Below are positions 1-5,420 of a stretch of DNA of 5,990 nucleotides, piece after piece. The stretch covers positions 1-5,990 of the forward strand of contig JABFWM010000002.1 in NCBI GenBank assembly GCA_013362195.1, in the 5' to 3' direction. Positions within the stretch are counted from its first letter, which is position 1; each line of letters opens with the position of its first letter. Position numbers and translations under genes: made by a program. This DNA is from Acidobacteriota bacterium. GTDB taxonomy: Bacteria; Acidobacteriota; Vicinamibacteria; Vicinamibacterales; 2-12-FULL-66-21. The notes beneath the pieces are model-generated. The model made no database searches and had not been told where the DNA came from. It worked only from the letters and a program-made list of their open reading frames with translations.

Positions 1-1434
1 GCGCGTCCGCAAGGCGTCGGCCATCGATCGCCGCGCGAAGACGATCGTCGGTGCGAGGCCGGCGATCGCGCCGGTCGCGAGCGACAGGCCGAACGCATAG
101 ATCAGAACCCGTCGATCGATGAACAGCTCGGAGACGCCGAGCATGTTCGGAGGGGCCACGGCGAGCAGCGCGTCGAGACTCCCGCGCGCGAGCCCGAGGC
201 CGAGCGCGCCGCCGACGGCGGCGAGCAGCAGGCTTTCGACCAGCATCGATCGCGCAATGGCCCAGCGTCCCGCCCCGAGTGAGGCGCGAATGGCGATCTC
301 GCGCTGCCGCGACGCCGACCGCGCCAGGAGCATGTTGCCGACGTTGACGCAGGCAATGGCGAGCAGCACGCCGACGCCGGCGAACAACACGAGCACTGAC
401 GTCCGCACCTGGCCCGTGAGCGTCTCGCGCAGCGGCGTCACGATCACGCTCGTGTTCTGGTTGAACGGGTAGGTCGCGGCGAGACGCCGCGCGATGCCCT
501 CCATCTCCGATCGGGCCGTGCCGATCGTCGCGCCCGCGGCGAGGCGTCCGACGACCTGGATGAAACGTCCGTCGGTCGTCTCCCGCCAGGGACGGTTTCG
601 ATCGAGCTGCCATGGCGTCCACACGTCCACATCCTGCTGCACGAAGCGGAAGCCGGCCGGCATCACGCCGACGATTTCGTACGGGAGCTCGTCGAGCCGG
701 ACCGTGCGCCCGATGACGCGCGCATCGCCGCCAAGCGCGTCCTGCCAGGCGCGGTAACTGAGCACGGCGACGCGTGGGCCGTTCGGACGGTCGTCCGCAT
801 CGGAGATCGTACGGCCGAGCAACGGAGCGACGCCGAGCAGAGGAAAGAATTCCGATGACACCTGCTGCCCGTTCACGCGTCGCGGCTCGCCGGCGCCGGT
901 CAGCGTGAACGACCACGATCGCCAGGCGGCGAAGCGTCGAAACGTGTGGCTCTCGCGCTGCCAGTCGAGCCAGTTGGCGGGCGAGACGTCGGCGTGCGAA
1001 TGGGGGCCGACCGACTCTGCGACCGTCACGAGTTGGTCGCCGTCCGGGTACGGCAGCGGCCGCAGCAGGAGCTGATCAACGGCGGAGAAGACAGCGGTGT
1101 TGCCGCCGATACCGAGGGCCAGCGTCAGAATCACGGCGAGCGAAAAGCCCGGGCTGCGCCAGAGACCACGCGCCGCGTGTCTGACGTCGCGCGTGACATC
1201 TTCTGCAAGGCGCATCGTGCGCTCGTCGTGGCCGCGCTCCTTGAGCCGCGTCAGGTTGCCGAACCGGCGCCGGGCGGCGCGTTGCGCGTCCGCCTCGCTC
1301 AGCCCGTCACGAGCGTAGCCGCGGGCGAGGAACTCGAGATGGAACGCCATCTCGCGCTCCATGTCGCGATCCCTCGAGTGCCATCGGAACAACGCGAGGA
1401 CGCGGTGAATGAAGCGCGGCGGTCGCAGGGCCAT
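1..1434 (-). CDS. ADOP-type MacB/FtsX-like ABC transporter permease (3' end beyond left edge)
   Basis: An open frame of 478 codons runs from ATG at 1434 to the left edge without a stop, so the C-terminal part is missing; family members are usually about 800-900 residues. Residues 1-90 are a charged cytoplasmic extension with the typical EREMAFHLE and AQRAARRRFGN motifs. Next comes ARGLWRSPGFS and the first membrane span (about 97-119, LTLALGIGGNTAVFSAV), then LLLRPLPYP and a periplasmic MacB_PCD-type domain to about residue 340. An FtsX-type core follows, with spans near 346-368, 399-417 and 442-462 and the conserved ARSASRQREIAIRASLGAGR loop. The family resembles MacB permeases but lacks the fused ATPase, and no ATPase gene is adjacent; the substrate is unknown. 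The start is supported by GGGAG at 1440-1444, 5 nt upstream, inside the padR 3' end. Co-transcription with padR is nearly certain. Family assignment is firm; transport role is inferred. Confidence 0.93.
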   Translation of the reverse strand, partial: MALRPPRFIHRVLALFRWHSRDRDMEREMAFHLEFLARGYARDGLSEADAQRAARRRFGNLTRLKERGHDERTMRLAEDVTRDVRHAARGLWRSPGFSLAVILTLALGIGGNTAVFSAVDQLLLRPLPYPDGDQLVTVAESVGPHSHADVSPANWLDWQRESHTFRRFAAWRSWSFTLTGAGEPRRVNGQQVSSEFFPLLGVAPLLGRTISDADDRPNGPRVAVLSYRAWQDALGGDARVIGRTVRLDELPYEIVGVMPAGFRFVQQDVDVWTPWQLDRNRPWRETTDGRFIQVVGRLAAGATIGTARSEMEGIARRLAATYPFNQNTSVIVTPLRETLTGQVRTSVLVLFAGVGVLLAIACVNVGNMLLARSASRQREIAIRASLGAGRWAIARSMLVESLLLAAVGGALGLGLARGSLDALLAVAPPNMLGVSELFIDRRVLIYAFGLSLATGAIAGLAPTIVFARRSMADALRTR

Positions 1435-1779
1435 TCACGCTCCCTGCTCGAGCGCGCGCAGCACGCGCCCGACGGCGCCGGACAGCCGCCGCCAGCCGTC
1501 GCGCTCGGCCTGCGCCGTGCGGCGTCCCTTCCGCGTCAGCGCGTAGAACTTGGCGGTGCGGTTGTTCTCGGTCGGCCGCCATTCGGCCTCGATCAGGCCC
1601 TGTTCCTCCATGCGATAGAGCGCCGGATAGAGCGATCCCTCTTCGACGTGCAGCACATCATCGGAGAGCTGATGCAGCCGCGTCGCGATGCCGTAGCCGT
1701 GATTGGGTCCGGCCCCCAGCACGTTGAGCACGAGGAGATCCAGCGTGCCCTGCAGCAGGTCGCCTTTCCGCACCGCCAT
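1435..1779 (-). CDS. PadR family transcriptional regulator
   Basis: A 114-residue protein of the short PadR class. It opens with the family signature KGDLLQGTLDLLVLNVL (residues 5-21), then GPNHGYGIATRL (24-35), and the winged-helix segment EEGSLYPALYRMEEQGLIEA (46-65). The wing follows (NNRTAKFYALTRKGRR, 72-87), and a short C-terminal helix (about 88-111) probably forms the dimer interface. Such proteins are usually ligand- or phosphorylation-responsive repressors acting on their own operon. AGGAG at 1788-1792 lies 8 nt before the ATG and fixes the start. The stop TGA (1437-1435) directly touches the permease ATG at 1434, giving a tight two-gene unit of the kind found beside acidobacterial orphan permeases. 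A promoter and dyad lie just upstream at 1804-1860, consistent with autorepression. The effector is not deducible from the sequence. Confidence 0.95.
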   Translation of the reverse strand: MAVRKGDLLQGTLDLLVLNVLGAGPNHGYGIATRLHQLSDDVLHVEEGSLYPALYRMEEQGLIEAEWRPTENNRTAKFYALTRKGRRTAQAERDGWRRLSGAVGRVLRALEQGA

Positions 1780-1803
1780 CGATCCGACTCCTCTCCCACG
1801 CGG

Positions 1804-1826
1804 CTCACCTAGAGCGTCTCGGTGAG
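1804..1826. promoter_or_regulatory. 23-bp dyad, candidate PadR operator
   Basis: Plus-strand arms CTCACC (1804-1809) and GGTGAG (1821-1826) are exact reverse complements. Inside them AGA (1811-1813) and TCT (1817-1819) also pair, around a centre at 1815. Nine of the eleven symmetric positions match. The dyad overlaps the predicted transcription start and lies 25 bp upstream of the padR ATG. PadR proteins bind such palindromes and commonly repress their own genes, so it is the natural operator candidate. Binding itself is inferred. Confidence 0.5.
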
Positions 1827-1830
1827 TGCG

Positions 1831-1860
1831 AGTAGAGCACGGTCTTCCTTAGACGGTCAA
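1831..1860 (-). promoter_or_regulatory. Sigma-70-like promoter of the padR-permease operon
   Basis: Read on the minus strand, TTGACC at 1860-1855 matches five of six bases of the -35 consensus. TCTACT at 1836-1831, 18 nt further on, matches four of six bases of the -10 consensus. The predicted transcription start falls near 1824, about 45 nt before the padR ATG and inside the dyad at 1804-1826. A direct repeat GACCGT lies at 1858-1853 and 1844-1839. The -35 element is convincing; the -10 is only fair, and a 17-nt spacer would give a poorer -10. Confidence 0.5.
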
Positions 1861-1895
1861 GGGAAGAAGCACGCGAGACAGGAGCGGGTACCGCC

Positions 1896-2033
1896 GTGGG
1901 TTGGGCAGATATCGCCGCGACGGACGCCAAGATGGCTCACTGGCTCGAGGAGGTGGAACGGCGGCGGGACCCAGGGTGGGACCCGGGAGAGACCATCGAC
2001 GATCGGCGTCGATCGACTGAGCGCGATTTCTGA
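1896..2033 (+). CDS. Candidate small ORF, 45 aa, unknown (weak)
   Basis: A GTG at 1896, with AGGAG-like sequence at 1880-1884, could start a 45-residue highly charged peptide ending at TGA 2031-2033. A shorter form would begin at ATG 1932. The peptide contains HWLEEVERRRDPGWDPGE, in which DPG is repeated because GGGACCC occurs twice 12 nt apart (1966-1972 and 1978-1984). Third-position GC is only moderately high, lower than in the clear genes here, and no family is recognised. The stop lies inside the hairpin at 2025-2040 next to the tRNA 3' end. It may well be chance; it is listed because it is the only reading frame in this gap with a plausible ribosome binding site. Confidence 0.2.
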   Translation: MGWADIAATDAKMAHWLEEVERRRDPGWDPGETIDDRRRSTERDF

Positions 2034-2040
2034 GGAAATC
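2025..2040 (-). terminator. Hairpin directly after the tRNA-Thr 3' end
   Basis: GATTTC (2025-2030) and GAAATC (2035-2040) form a perfect 6-bp stem with a 4-nt loop, starting at the base next to the encoded CCA on the minus strand. There is no T-run after it on that strand, so it is not a classic intrinsic terminator. It could be a weak terminator or a 3' processing signal of the tRNA precursor. Confidence 0.3.
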
Positions 2041-2116
2041 TGGAGCCGGCGCTCGGACTTGAACCGAGGACCTGCTGATTACGAATCAGCTGCTCTACCA
2101 ACTGAGCTACGCCGGC
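2041..2116 (-). tRNA. tRNA-Thr, anticodon CGT, CCA encoded
   Basis: The minus strand folds into a standard 76-nt cloverleaf. The acceptor stem is a perfect 7-bp GCCGGCG/CGCCGGC with T at the discriminator and an encoded CCA (2043-2041). The D arm is GCTC-AGTTGGTA-GAGC. The anticodon stem GCTGA/TCAGC encloses loop TTCGTAA, giving anticodon CGT, which reads ACG threonine codons. The T arm is CTCGG-TTCAAGT-CCGAG. ACG is frequent in such GC-rich genes. An extended -10 promoter lies upstream at 2156-2164 and a hairpin follows at 2025-2040, so it is probably a single-gene transcript. Confidence 0.97.
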
Positions 2117-2434
2117 CTGGCGAGGGAACTCCAGCCGTCGACGGCCGGACGGACTATTCTAGCAGAGCGGCGCGGCGCAATCGAGTTCCGGTGCCCGGGT
2201 CCCCGCGGCGGAAGGGAAAATCGGCAGCGGAATGGTATCGTACGGCTGCCGGGCGGGCCGGACAGCGGTGCGGCGCGCGTGGTGACGCGGACGAGGGCGT
2301 CGCAGCCGTTCGCGGTGACGCAGAAGGGATTGCAACAATGACGCTGAACGGACCGCGGATGCCATCCGCCGCTCGACAGCCCCAACGGGCGCGGCGCTGA
2401 CGCCGCGTGGATCCTCGCGATCGAACCGCGCGGC
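2117..2434. other. Intergenic region between tRNA-Thr and the DedA gene
   Basis: I see no convincing gene in these 318 bases; open frames here have arginine- and proline-rich translations without family features, and some run into the tRNA. The region must hold the tRNA promoter (2156-2164) and probably the promoter of the plus-strand DedA-YjbQ pair. The only candidate for the latter is a weak extended -10 (TGGTATCGT, 2233-2241), sitting in the loop of a perfect 7-bp inverted repeat, CGGCAGC (2222-2228) and GCTGCCG (2245-2251). No -35 accompanies it. If used, the mRNA leader would be about 190 nt long. Confidence 0.4.
2156..2164 (-). promoter_or_regulatory. Extended -10 promoter of tRNA-Thr
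   Basis: On the minus strand TGCTAGAAT combines the TGn extension (2164-2162) with TAGAAT (2161-2156), five of six matches to the -10 consensus. Transcription would start near 2149, giving a leader of about 33 nt before the tRNA 5' end at 2116. A TTGCGC at 2180-2175 resembles a -35 but is only 13 nt away, which is too close; the extended -10 would compensate. It is one of the few AT-rich patches in the region. Confidence 0.5.
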
Positions 2435-3040
2435 ATGCTGCCGTTCCTCGTCCACTGGATTACGACCTACGGCGTCGCGGCGCTCTTCGTCCTGCTCCTC
2501 CTCGGCGTCTTCGGCCTGCCGGTTCCGGATGAAACGCTCCTCACCTTCGCGGGTGTGCTCGTGCGCGACGGCCACCTGCACTTCGTCCCGGCGTGGATCG
2601 CGGCGTCGCTCGGCAGCATCTGCGGCATCACGCTCAGTTACGTGCTCGGACGCACCGCCGGCCTCGCGCTGGTCGAACGCTACGGCCGCTGGCTGCACGT
2701 GACTCGCGATCATCTGGAGCGCGTCGAGCGGTGGTTCGAGCACGGCGGCACCTGGACGCTCACCATCGGCTACTTCGTGCCGGGCGTGCGCCATCTCACC
2801 GCGCTCGTGGCGGGCTCGTCGCGCCTGCCGTTTCCAATCTTCGCCAGGTTCGCGTATCCGGGCGCCGTCGCGTGGACGCTGACCTTCGTGTCGCTCGGCT
2901 GGTACGTCGGCCACCGATGGGAGAGCGCGCTGGCCGCCGTGGAGCAGCACGTCAGGATCGTCGTCGCGGCGCTGATCGCCGCGGCCCTCGTGTATGCCGT
3001 CGCGCACGCCTGGTGGCGGCGCCGCGGCCGGAGACAATGA
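2435..3040 (+). CDS. DedA family (SNARE-associated domain) integral membrane protein
   Basis: A 201-residue polytopic inner-membrane protein, the usual length for DedA. Hydrophobic segments lie near residues 12-40, 51-73, 109-127, 136-159 and 173-194, followed by a basic C-terminus. Family landmarks are LPVPDE (28-33, acidic pair equivalent to the essential Glu region), SLGSICGITLSYVLGR (58-73) and GYFVPGVRHLTALVAGSSRLP (112-132). DedA proteins help maintain the proton gradient, and some return undecaprenyl phosphate or other lipids across the membrane; which activity applies here is unknown. At the first of the two conserved arginines in the RFxPGVR motif this protein has Tyr113, while Arg119 is kept. 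No Shine-Dalgarno sequence precedes the ATG; an in-frame stop at 2345-2347 limits extension and no better start codon is seen. The YjbQ-like gene follows 4 nt after the stop, so the two are probably co-transcribed. Confidence 0.92.
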   Translation: MLPFLVHWITTYGVAALFVLLLLGVFGLPVPDETLLTFAGVLVRDGHLHFVPAWIAASLGSICGITLSYVLGRTAGLALVERYGRWLHVTRDHLERVERWFEHGGTWTLTIGYFVPGVRHLTALVAGSSRLPFPIFARFAYPGAVAWTLTFVSLGWYVGHRWESALAAVEQHVRIVVAALIAAALVYAVAHAWWRRRGRRQ

Positions 3041-3044
3041 TCTC

Positions 3045-3461
3045 GTGATCGCGACCCATCGCACGCACCTGCAGACGCGCGGACAGAACGATGCGCACGA
3101 CCTCACCGGCCGGGTGGCCGAGGCCGTGCGCGACTCGCGGATCGTCCACGGCGCCGTCACCGTGTTCGTCGTCGGCTCGACGGCGGGCATTACGACGATT
3201 GAATTCGAGCCCGGCGCGATTGCCGATCTCAACGGCCTGTTCGAGAGACTCGCGCCGCGCGACGGCGAGTACCGGCATCATTTGCGCTGGGGCGACGACA
3301 ACGGCTCGAGCCACGTGCGGGCGGCGCTGCTCGGGCCGTCGCTGACCGTGCCGGTCGTCAATGGCGCGCTCACCCTCGGCGAATGGCAGCAGATCATGCT
3401 GCTCGAGTTCGACACGCGCGCGCGGCGCCGGGAAGTGGTCGTGCAGGTCAGTGGCGAATGA
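3045..3461 (+). CDS. yjbQ: YjbQ / UPF0047 family protein (secondary thiamine-phosphate synthase-like)
   Basis: A 138-residue protein covering the whole single-domain family. Landmarks are THRTHLQTRG (4-13), VVGSTAGITTIEFEPG (42-57), LAPRDGEYRHHLRWGDDNG (69-87), SSHVRAALLGPS (88-99), LTLGEWQQIML (109-119) and the C-terminal VVVQVSGE. His79, His90, Asp84 and the Gly-Ser-Thr stretch are the most conserved positions I recognise. Proteins of this family show a low thiamine-phosphate synthase side activity in E. coli tests; their true physiological role is unclear, and no thiamine gene is nearby. The GTG start is chosen because it places the family's usual N-terminus correctly and has GGAG at 3030-3033, 11 nt upstream, inside the last codons of the DedA gene. 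A start at ATG 2994 would add 17 residues unlike the family. Only 4 nt separate it from the DedA stop. Confidence 0.93.
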   Translation: MIATHRTHLQTRGQNDAHDLTGRVAEAVRDSRIVHGAVTVFVVGSTAGITTIEFEPGAIADLNGLFERLAPRDGEYRHHLRWGDDNGSSHVRAALLGPSLTVPVVNGALTLGEWQQIMLLEFDTRARRREVVVQVSGE

Positions 3462-3536
3462 GCATGGCCGGGCCCGCGCGATCGTCCGACGCGCGCGATC
3501 CTCGACGTAGCAACGCGGCGTTCAGCGTCCAGCGCC

Positions 3537-3650
3537 TCAACCCTTGGGGCTGGGCGGCTTCGGGCGCTTCACGTCCTTGCTGATACTTCTGAAGACCAGC
3601 GTCACGCCGATTGCGATGAGCACGATCGCGATGATCCAGTAGGTCGCCAC
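3537..3650 (-). CDS. Small single-span membrane protein, 37 aa, unknown
   Basis: A GTG at 3650 opens a 37-residue frame ending at TGA 3539-3537. Residues 4-20 form one strongly hydrophobic helix (YWIIAIVLIAIGVTLVF), followed by a basic, proline-rich cytoplasmic tail (KDVKRPKPPSPKG). This helix-plus-basic-tail pattern is what real small membrane proteins look like and is unlike the arginine-rich translations of chance frames here. No Shine-Dalgarno precedes the start; instead TACAAT lies 7 nt upstream, as in leaderless genes. The frame is open further upstream to a TGA near 3712, and GTG 3686 is an alternative start. It sits 135 nt downstream of the glycosyltransferase on the same strand and converges on yjbQ with 75 bp between. 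I do not recognise a family; function is unknown. Confidence 0.5.
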   Translation of the reverse strand: MATYWIIAIVLIAIGVTLVFRSISKDVKRPKPPSPKG

Positions 3651-3657
3651 GTCAGGG

Positions 3658-3663
3658 ATTGTA
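3658..3663 (-). promoter_or_regulatory. Candidate -10 box for the 37-aa membrane protein
   Basis: Minus-strand TACAAT, five of six matches to TATAAT, ends 7 nt before the GTG at 3650, so transcription would begin at or next to the start codon. It lies in a small AT-rich patch (CATATACAAT) within GC-rich DNA. No good -35 hexamer is found 16-18 nt upstream, so it would be a -10-only, leaderless-type promoter. Confidence 0.35.
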
Positions 3664-3740
3664 TATGCGCCCGACCGCGCCGCGACCACAACCTGCGTGC
3701 GATGGCTCAGTACTCACGGTACGCGCAGGCCGGGTCGTCA

Positions 3741-3763
3741 GACCCCGCCTACGACGCGGGGCC
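3741..3763 (-). terminator. GC-rich hairpin after the glycosyltransferase stop
   Basis: On the minus strand GGCCCCGC (3763-3756) pairs with GCGGGGTC (3748-3741) around a 7-nt loop, with one G-U pair, beginning 22 nt after the TAG stop at 3788-3786. No T-run follows, so intrinsic termination would be weak. On either strand an overlapping hairpin, GGGTC (3732-3736) with GACCC (3741-3745), competes for the same bases. Confidence 0.35.
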
Positions 3764-3785
3764 AGCGGAGGCGCTGAACCGGCAC

Positions 3786-5408
3786 CTATCGGCCGCGTCC
3801 CAGCGCGTCGCGAAGACGCTCGACGCGAAACACGGAAAAGGTACCGGCGCGGGCGGCGGGCTGCGGCGCATTGGGGAACAGCCGCAGGAACCGTGGCAGC
3901 TGATCGTCGCGGACGGCGACGATCGCGTCCGCCGGGTCGCGCCGCGCGCCGTCGATGGCCTCCGTGAACGAGGCGGAGTGCACGCGGTCGGGCGTCGCCT
4001 CGGCGCGGAGTGCTGGCGAGAGATAAAAGACGATCGACCCGATCCGCTCGTCCACGATCGACACCCGGGGCGGCAGCGTTCCGCCCTCGTTCAAGAGCCG
4101 GGCGAGGTCGCGCGACGTGAGGTAGGCGGCCGCACGAGGAAACGGCGCGGCCAGCACCGCCACGAGGCTGAGGACGGCCATCGCGGCCGAGGCCGCGACG
4201 AATGTCTCGATGGAGGCGGCGCGCGCGGCCGATGCCGCAATCACCAGCACCGCCACGCCTGCCGCGGCCGGCAGGATCCACGTTGCGGCGAGCGGTGCGC
4301 CAAGCAGCACGTGCACGGCCATCACCGCCGCCGTTGGCAGCACCGCCAGGGCGACGACGGCGGTGACGAAGCCGGCACGCGAACGTCCGCCCGCCAGCAG
4401 CGACGCGGCAATCGCCATCGCGAGCGCCGGAAAGACGGGCAACACGTAGGTGACGAGCTTCGATTCCCCGAGGCTGAGGAAGAGCAGCCCGATCGCGCCC
4501 CACGACCAGACGATCGCGATGGCGCCGCGGGATGGCATCGCACACGCGGTGGTCGTCTCAGGTCGTTCGCGCCGCCACAACTGCCACAGCGCATCAACGA
4601 GGTAGCCGGTCCACGGCAGCGCCCCGCCGATCACGATCGGCAGGTAATACCAGAACGGGCGTCCGCCGTGCCGCTGCGTCGCGGTCAGATAGCCGCGCAG
4701 GTGCCGTTCGACGAAGTAGTAATAAAGGTAGCCGGGATGCGCGCGCTCCATCGCCGCGTACCAGGGCGCGGCCACGATCACGGCCACGATGCCCGCAACG
4801 ACGAGCGCGATCGCCAGGCGCGCGATCGTGTACGGCCGCCAGGCGGCGACACACACCGCGAAGATCCCGGCGAAGACGGCGCCCGCGAGCCCTTTGGTGA
4901 GAATCGAGAGGCCGAGACACACGCCGGCCGGTATCCCCCATCGCCAGGCGCGGGGATCGTGCGCGGCGCGCCAGAGACACCAGGCCGCCCCGCACATGAA
5001 CGGTACCAGCGCGATGTCGTGCACCGCGACATTGGCGATCGCCACCGGCAGCACCATCGTCGCGTAGACGATGCCGGCGGCGAGACCGATGGCGGCGCCG
5101 AAGATGGCAGCGGCCAGCAGCGCCACGGCCACCATTCCCAGCGTGCCGAAGAGGAGCGGCGGGATCCGGACCGCCGCCTCGTTCATGCCGAACGCGCGCA
5201 GCGACAGGGCTTCGGTCCAGAAGAACAGGATTGGCTTGTCGAGAAACGGCTGGCCGAGAAACGTGGGGGTGACGTAGTCGTGCCGGAGCACCATGTCCTG
5301 CGCGATTGCGGCATGCAGCCCTTCGTCGGGATCGAGCAGCGGCGCGTTGACGAGCAGGGGCACGGCCAGCAGCGTCACCGCGACGAACGCAAAGGCCCGA
5401 CGGAGCAT
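3786..5408 (-). CDS. ArnT/PMT-like polytopic glycosyltransferase (GT-C fold)
   Basis: A complete 540-residue integral membrane glycosyltransferase, similar in length to ArnT. After the first membrane helix (about 7-23) comes the first outside loop with DPDEGLHAAIAQDM (26-39, acidic catalytic motif like DExRYAEIAREM), then TPTFLGQPFLDKPILFFW (47-64, equivalent to the family's EKPP motif with Asp for Glu) and NEAAVRIPPLLFG (76-88). Around ten further hydrophobic spans follow. Other landmarks are HPGYLYYYFVERHLRGYLT (224-242), GGRPFWYYLPIVIGGALPW (248-266) and SKLVTYVLPVFPALA (316-330). Residues 430-540 form a hydrophilic domain, probably periplasmic. The family moves a sugar from a polyprenyl-phosphate donor to lipid A, protein or another acceptor outside the membrane; the acceptor cannot be told. 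Leu31 stands where ArnT has Arg in the first loop, so L-Ara4N specificity is doubtful. It starts 12 nt after the upstream hydrolase gene, with only a weak ribosome binding site, suggesting translational coupling. Confidence 0.92.
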   Translation of the reverse strand: MLRRAFAFVAVTLLAVPLLVNAPLLDPDEGLHAAIAQDMVLRHDYVTPTFLGQPFLDKPILFFWTEALSLRAFGMNEAAVRIPPLLFGTLGMVAVALLAAAIFGAAIGLAAGIVYATMVLPVAIANVAVHDIALVPFMCGAAWCLWRAAHDPRAWRWGIPAGVCLGLSILTKGLAGAVFAGIFAVCVAAWRPYTIARLAIALVVAGIVAVIVAAPWYAAMERAHPGYLYYYFVERHLRGYLTATQRHGGRPFWYYLPIVIGGALPWTGYLVDALWQLWRRERPETTTACAMPSRGAIAIVWSWGAIGLLFLSLGESKLVTYVLPVFPALAMAIAASLLAGGRSRAGFVTAVVALAVLPTAAVMAVHVLLGAPLAATWILPAAAGVAVLVIAASAARAASIETFVAASAAMAVLSLVAVLAAPFPRAAAYLTSRDLARLLNEGGTLPPRVSIVDERIGSIVFYLSPALRAEATPDRVHSASFTEAIDGARRDPADAIVAVRDDQLPRFLRLFPNAPQPAARAGTFSVFRVERLRDALGRGR

Positions 5409-5420
5409 CCGCTCATCGTA

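Noticed and set aside
946..1812. 288-codon plus-strand frame
   Set aside because: Antisense to padR and the permease, which are both clearly recognised families; no ribosome site or domain.
2041..2116. tRNA-Thr as an integration site for a mobile element
   Set aside because: No integrase and no second copy of the tRNA 3' end can be seen in the window.
1822..2400. 192-codon plus-strand frame
   Set aside because: It runs through the whole tRNA-Thr gene in antisense and has no family features.
2159..3232. 357-codon minus-strand frame
   Set aside because: Antisense to the DedA and yjbQ genes; low-complexity charged translation without motifs.
3475..3500. Direct repeat CGCGCGATC (3475-3483 and 3492-3500) between the convergent genes
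   Set aside because: Built from the locally frequent CG and CGATC words; no T-run or strong stem, so not called a terminator or repeat element.
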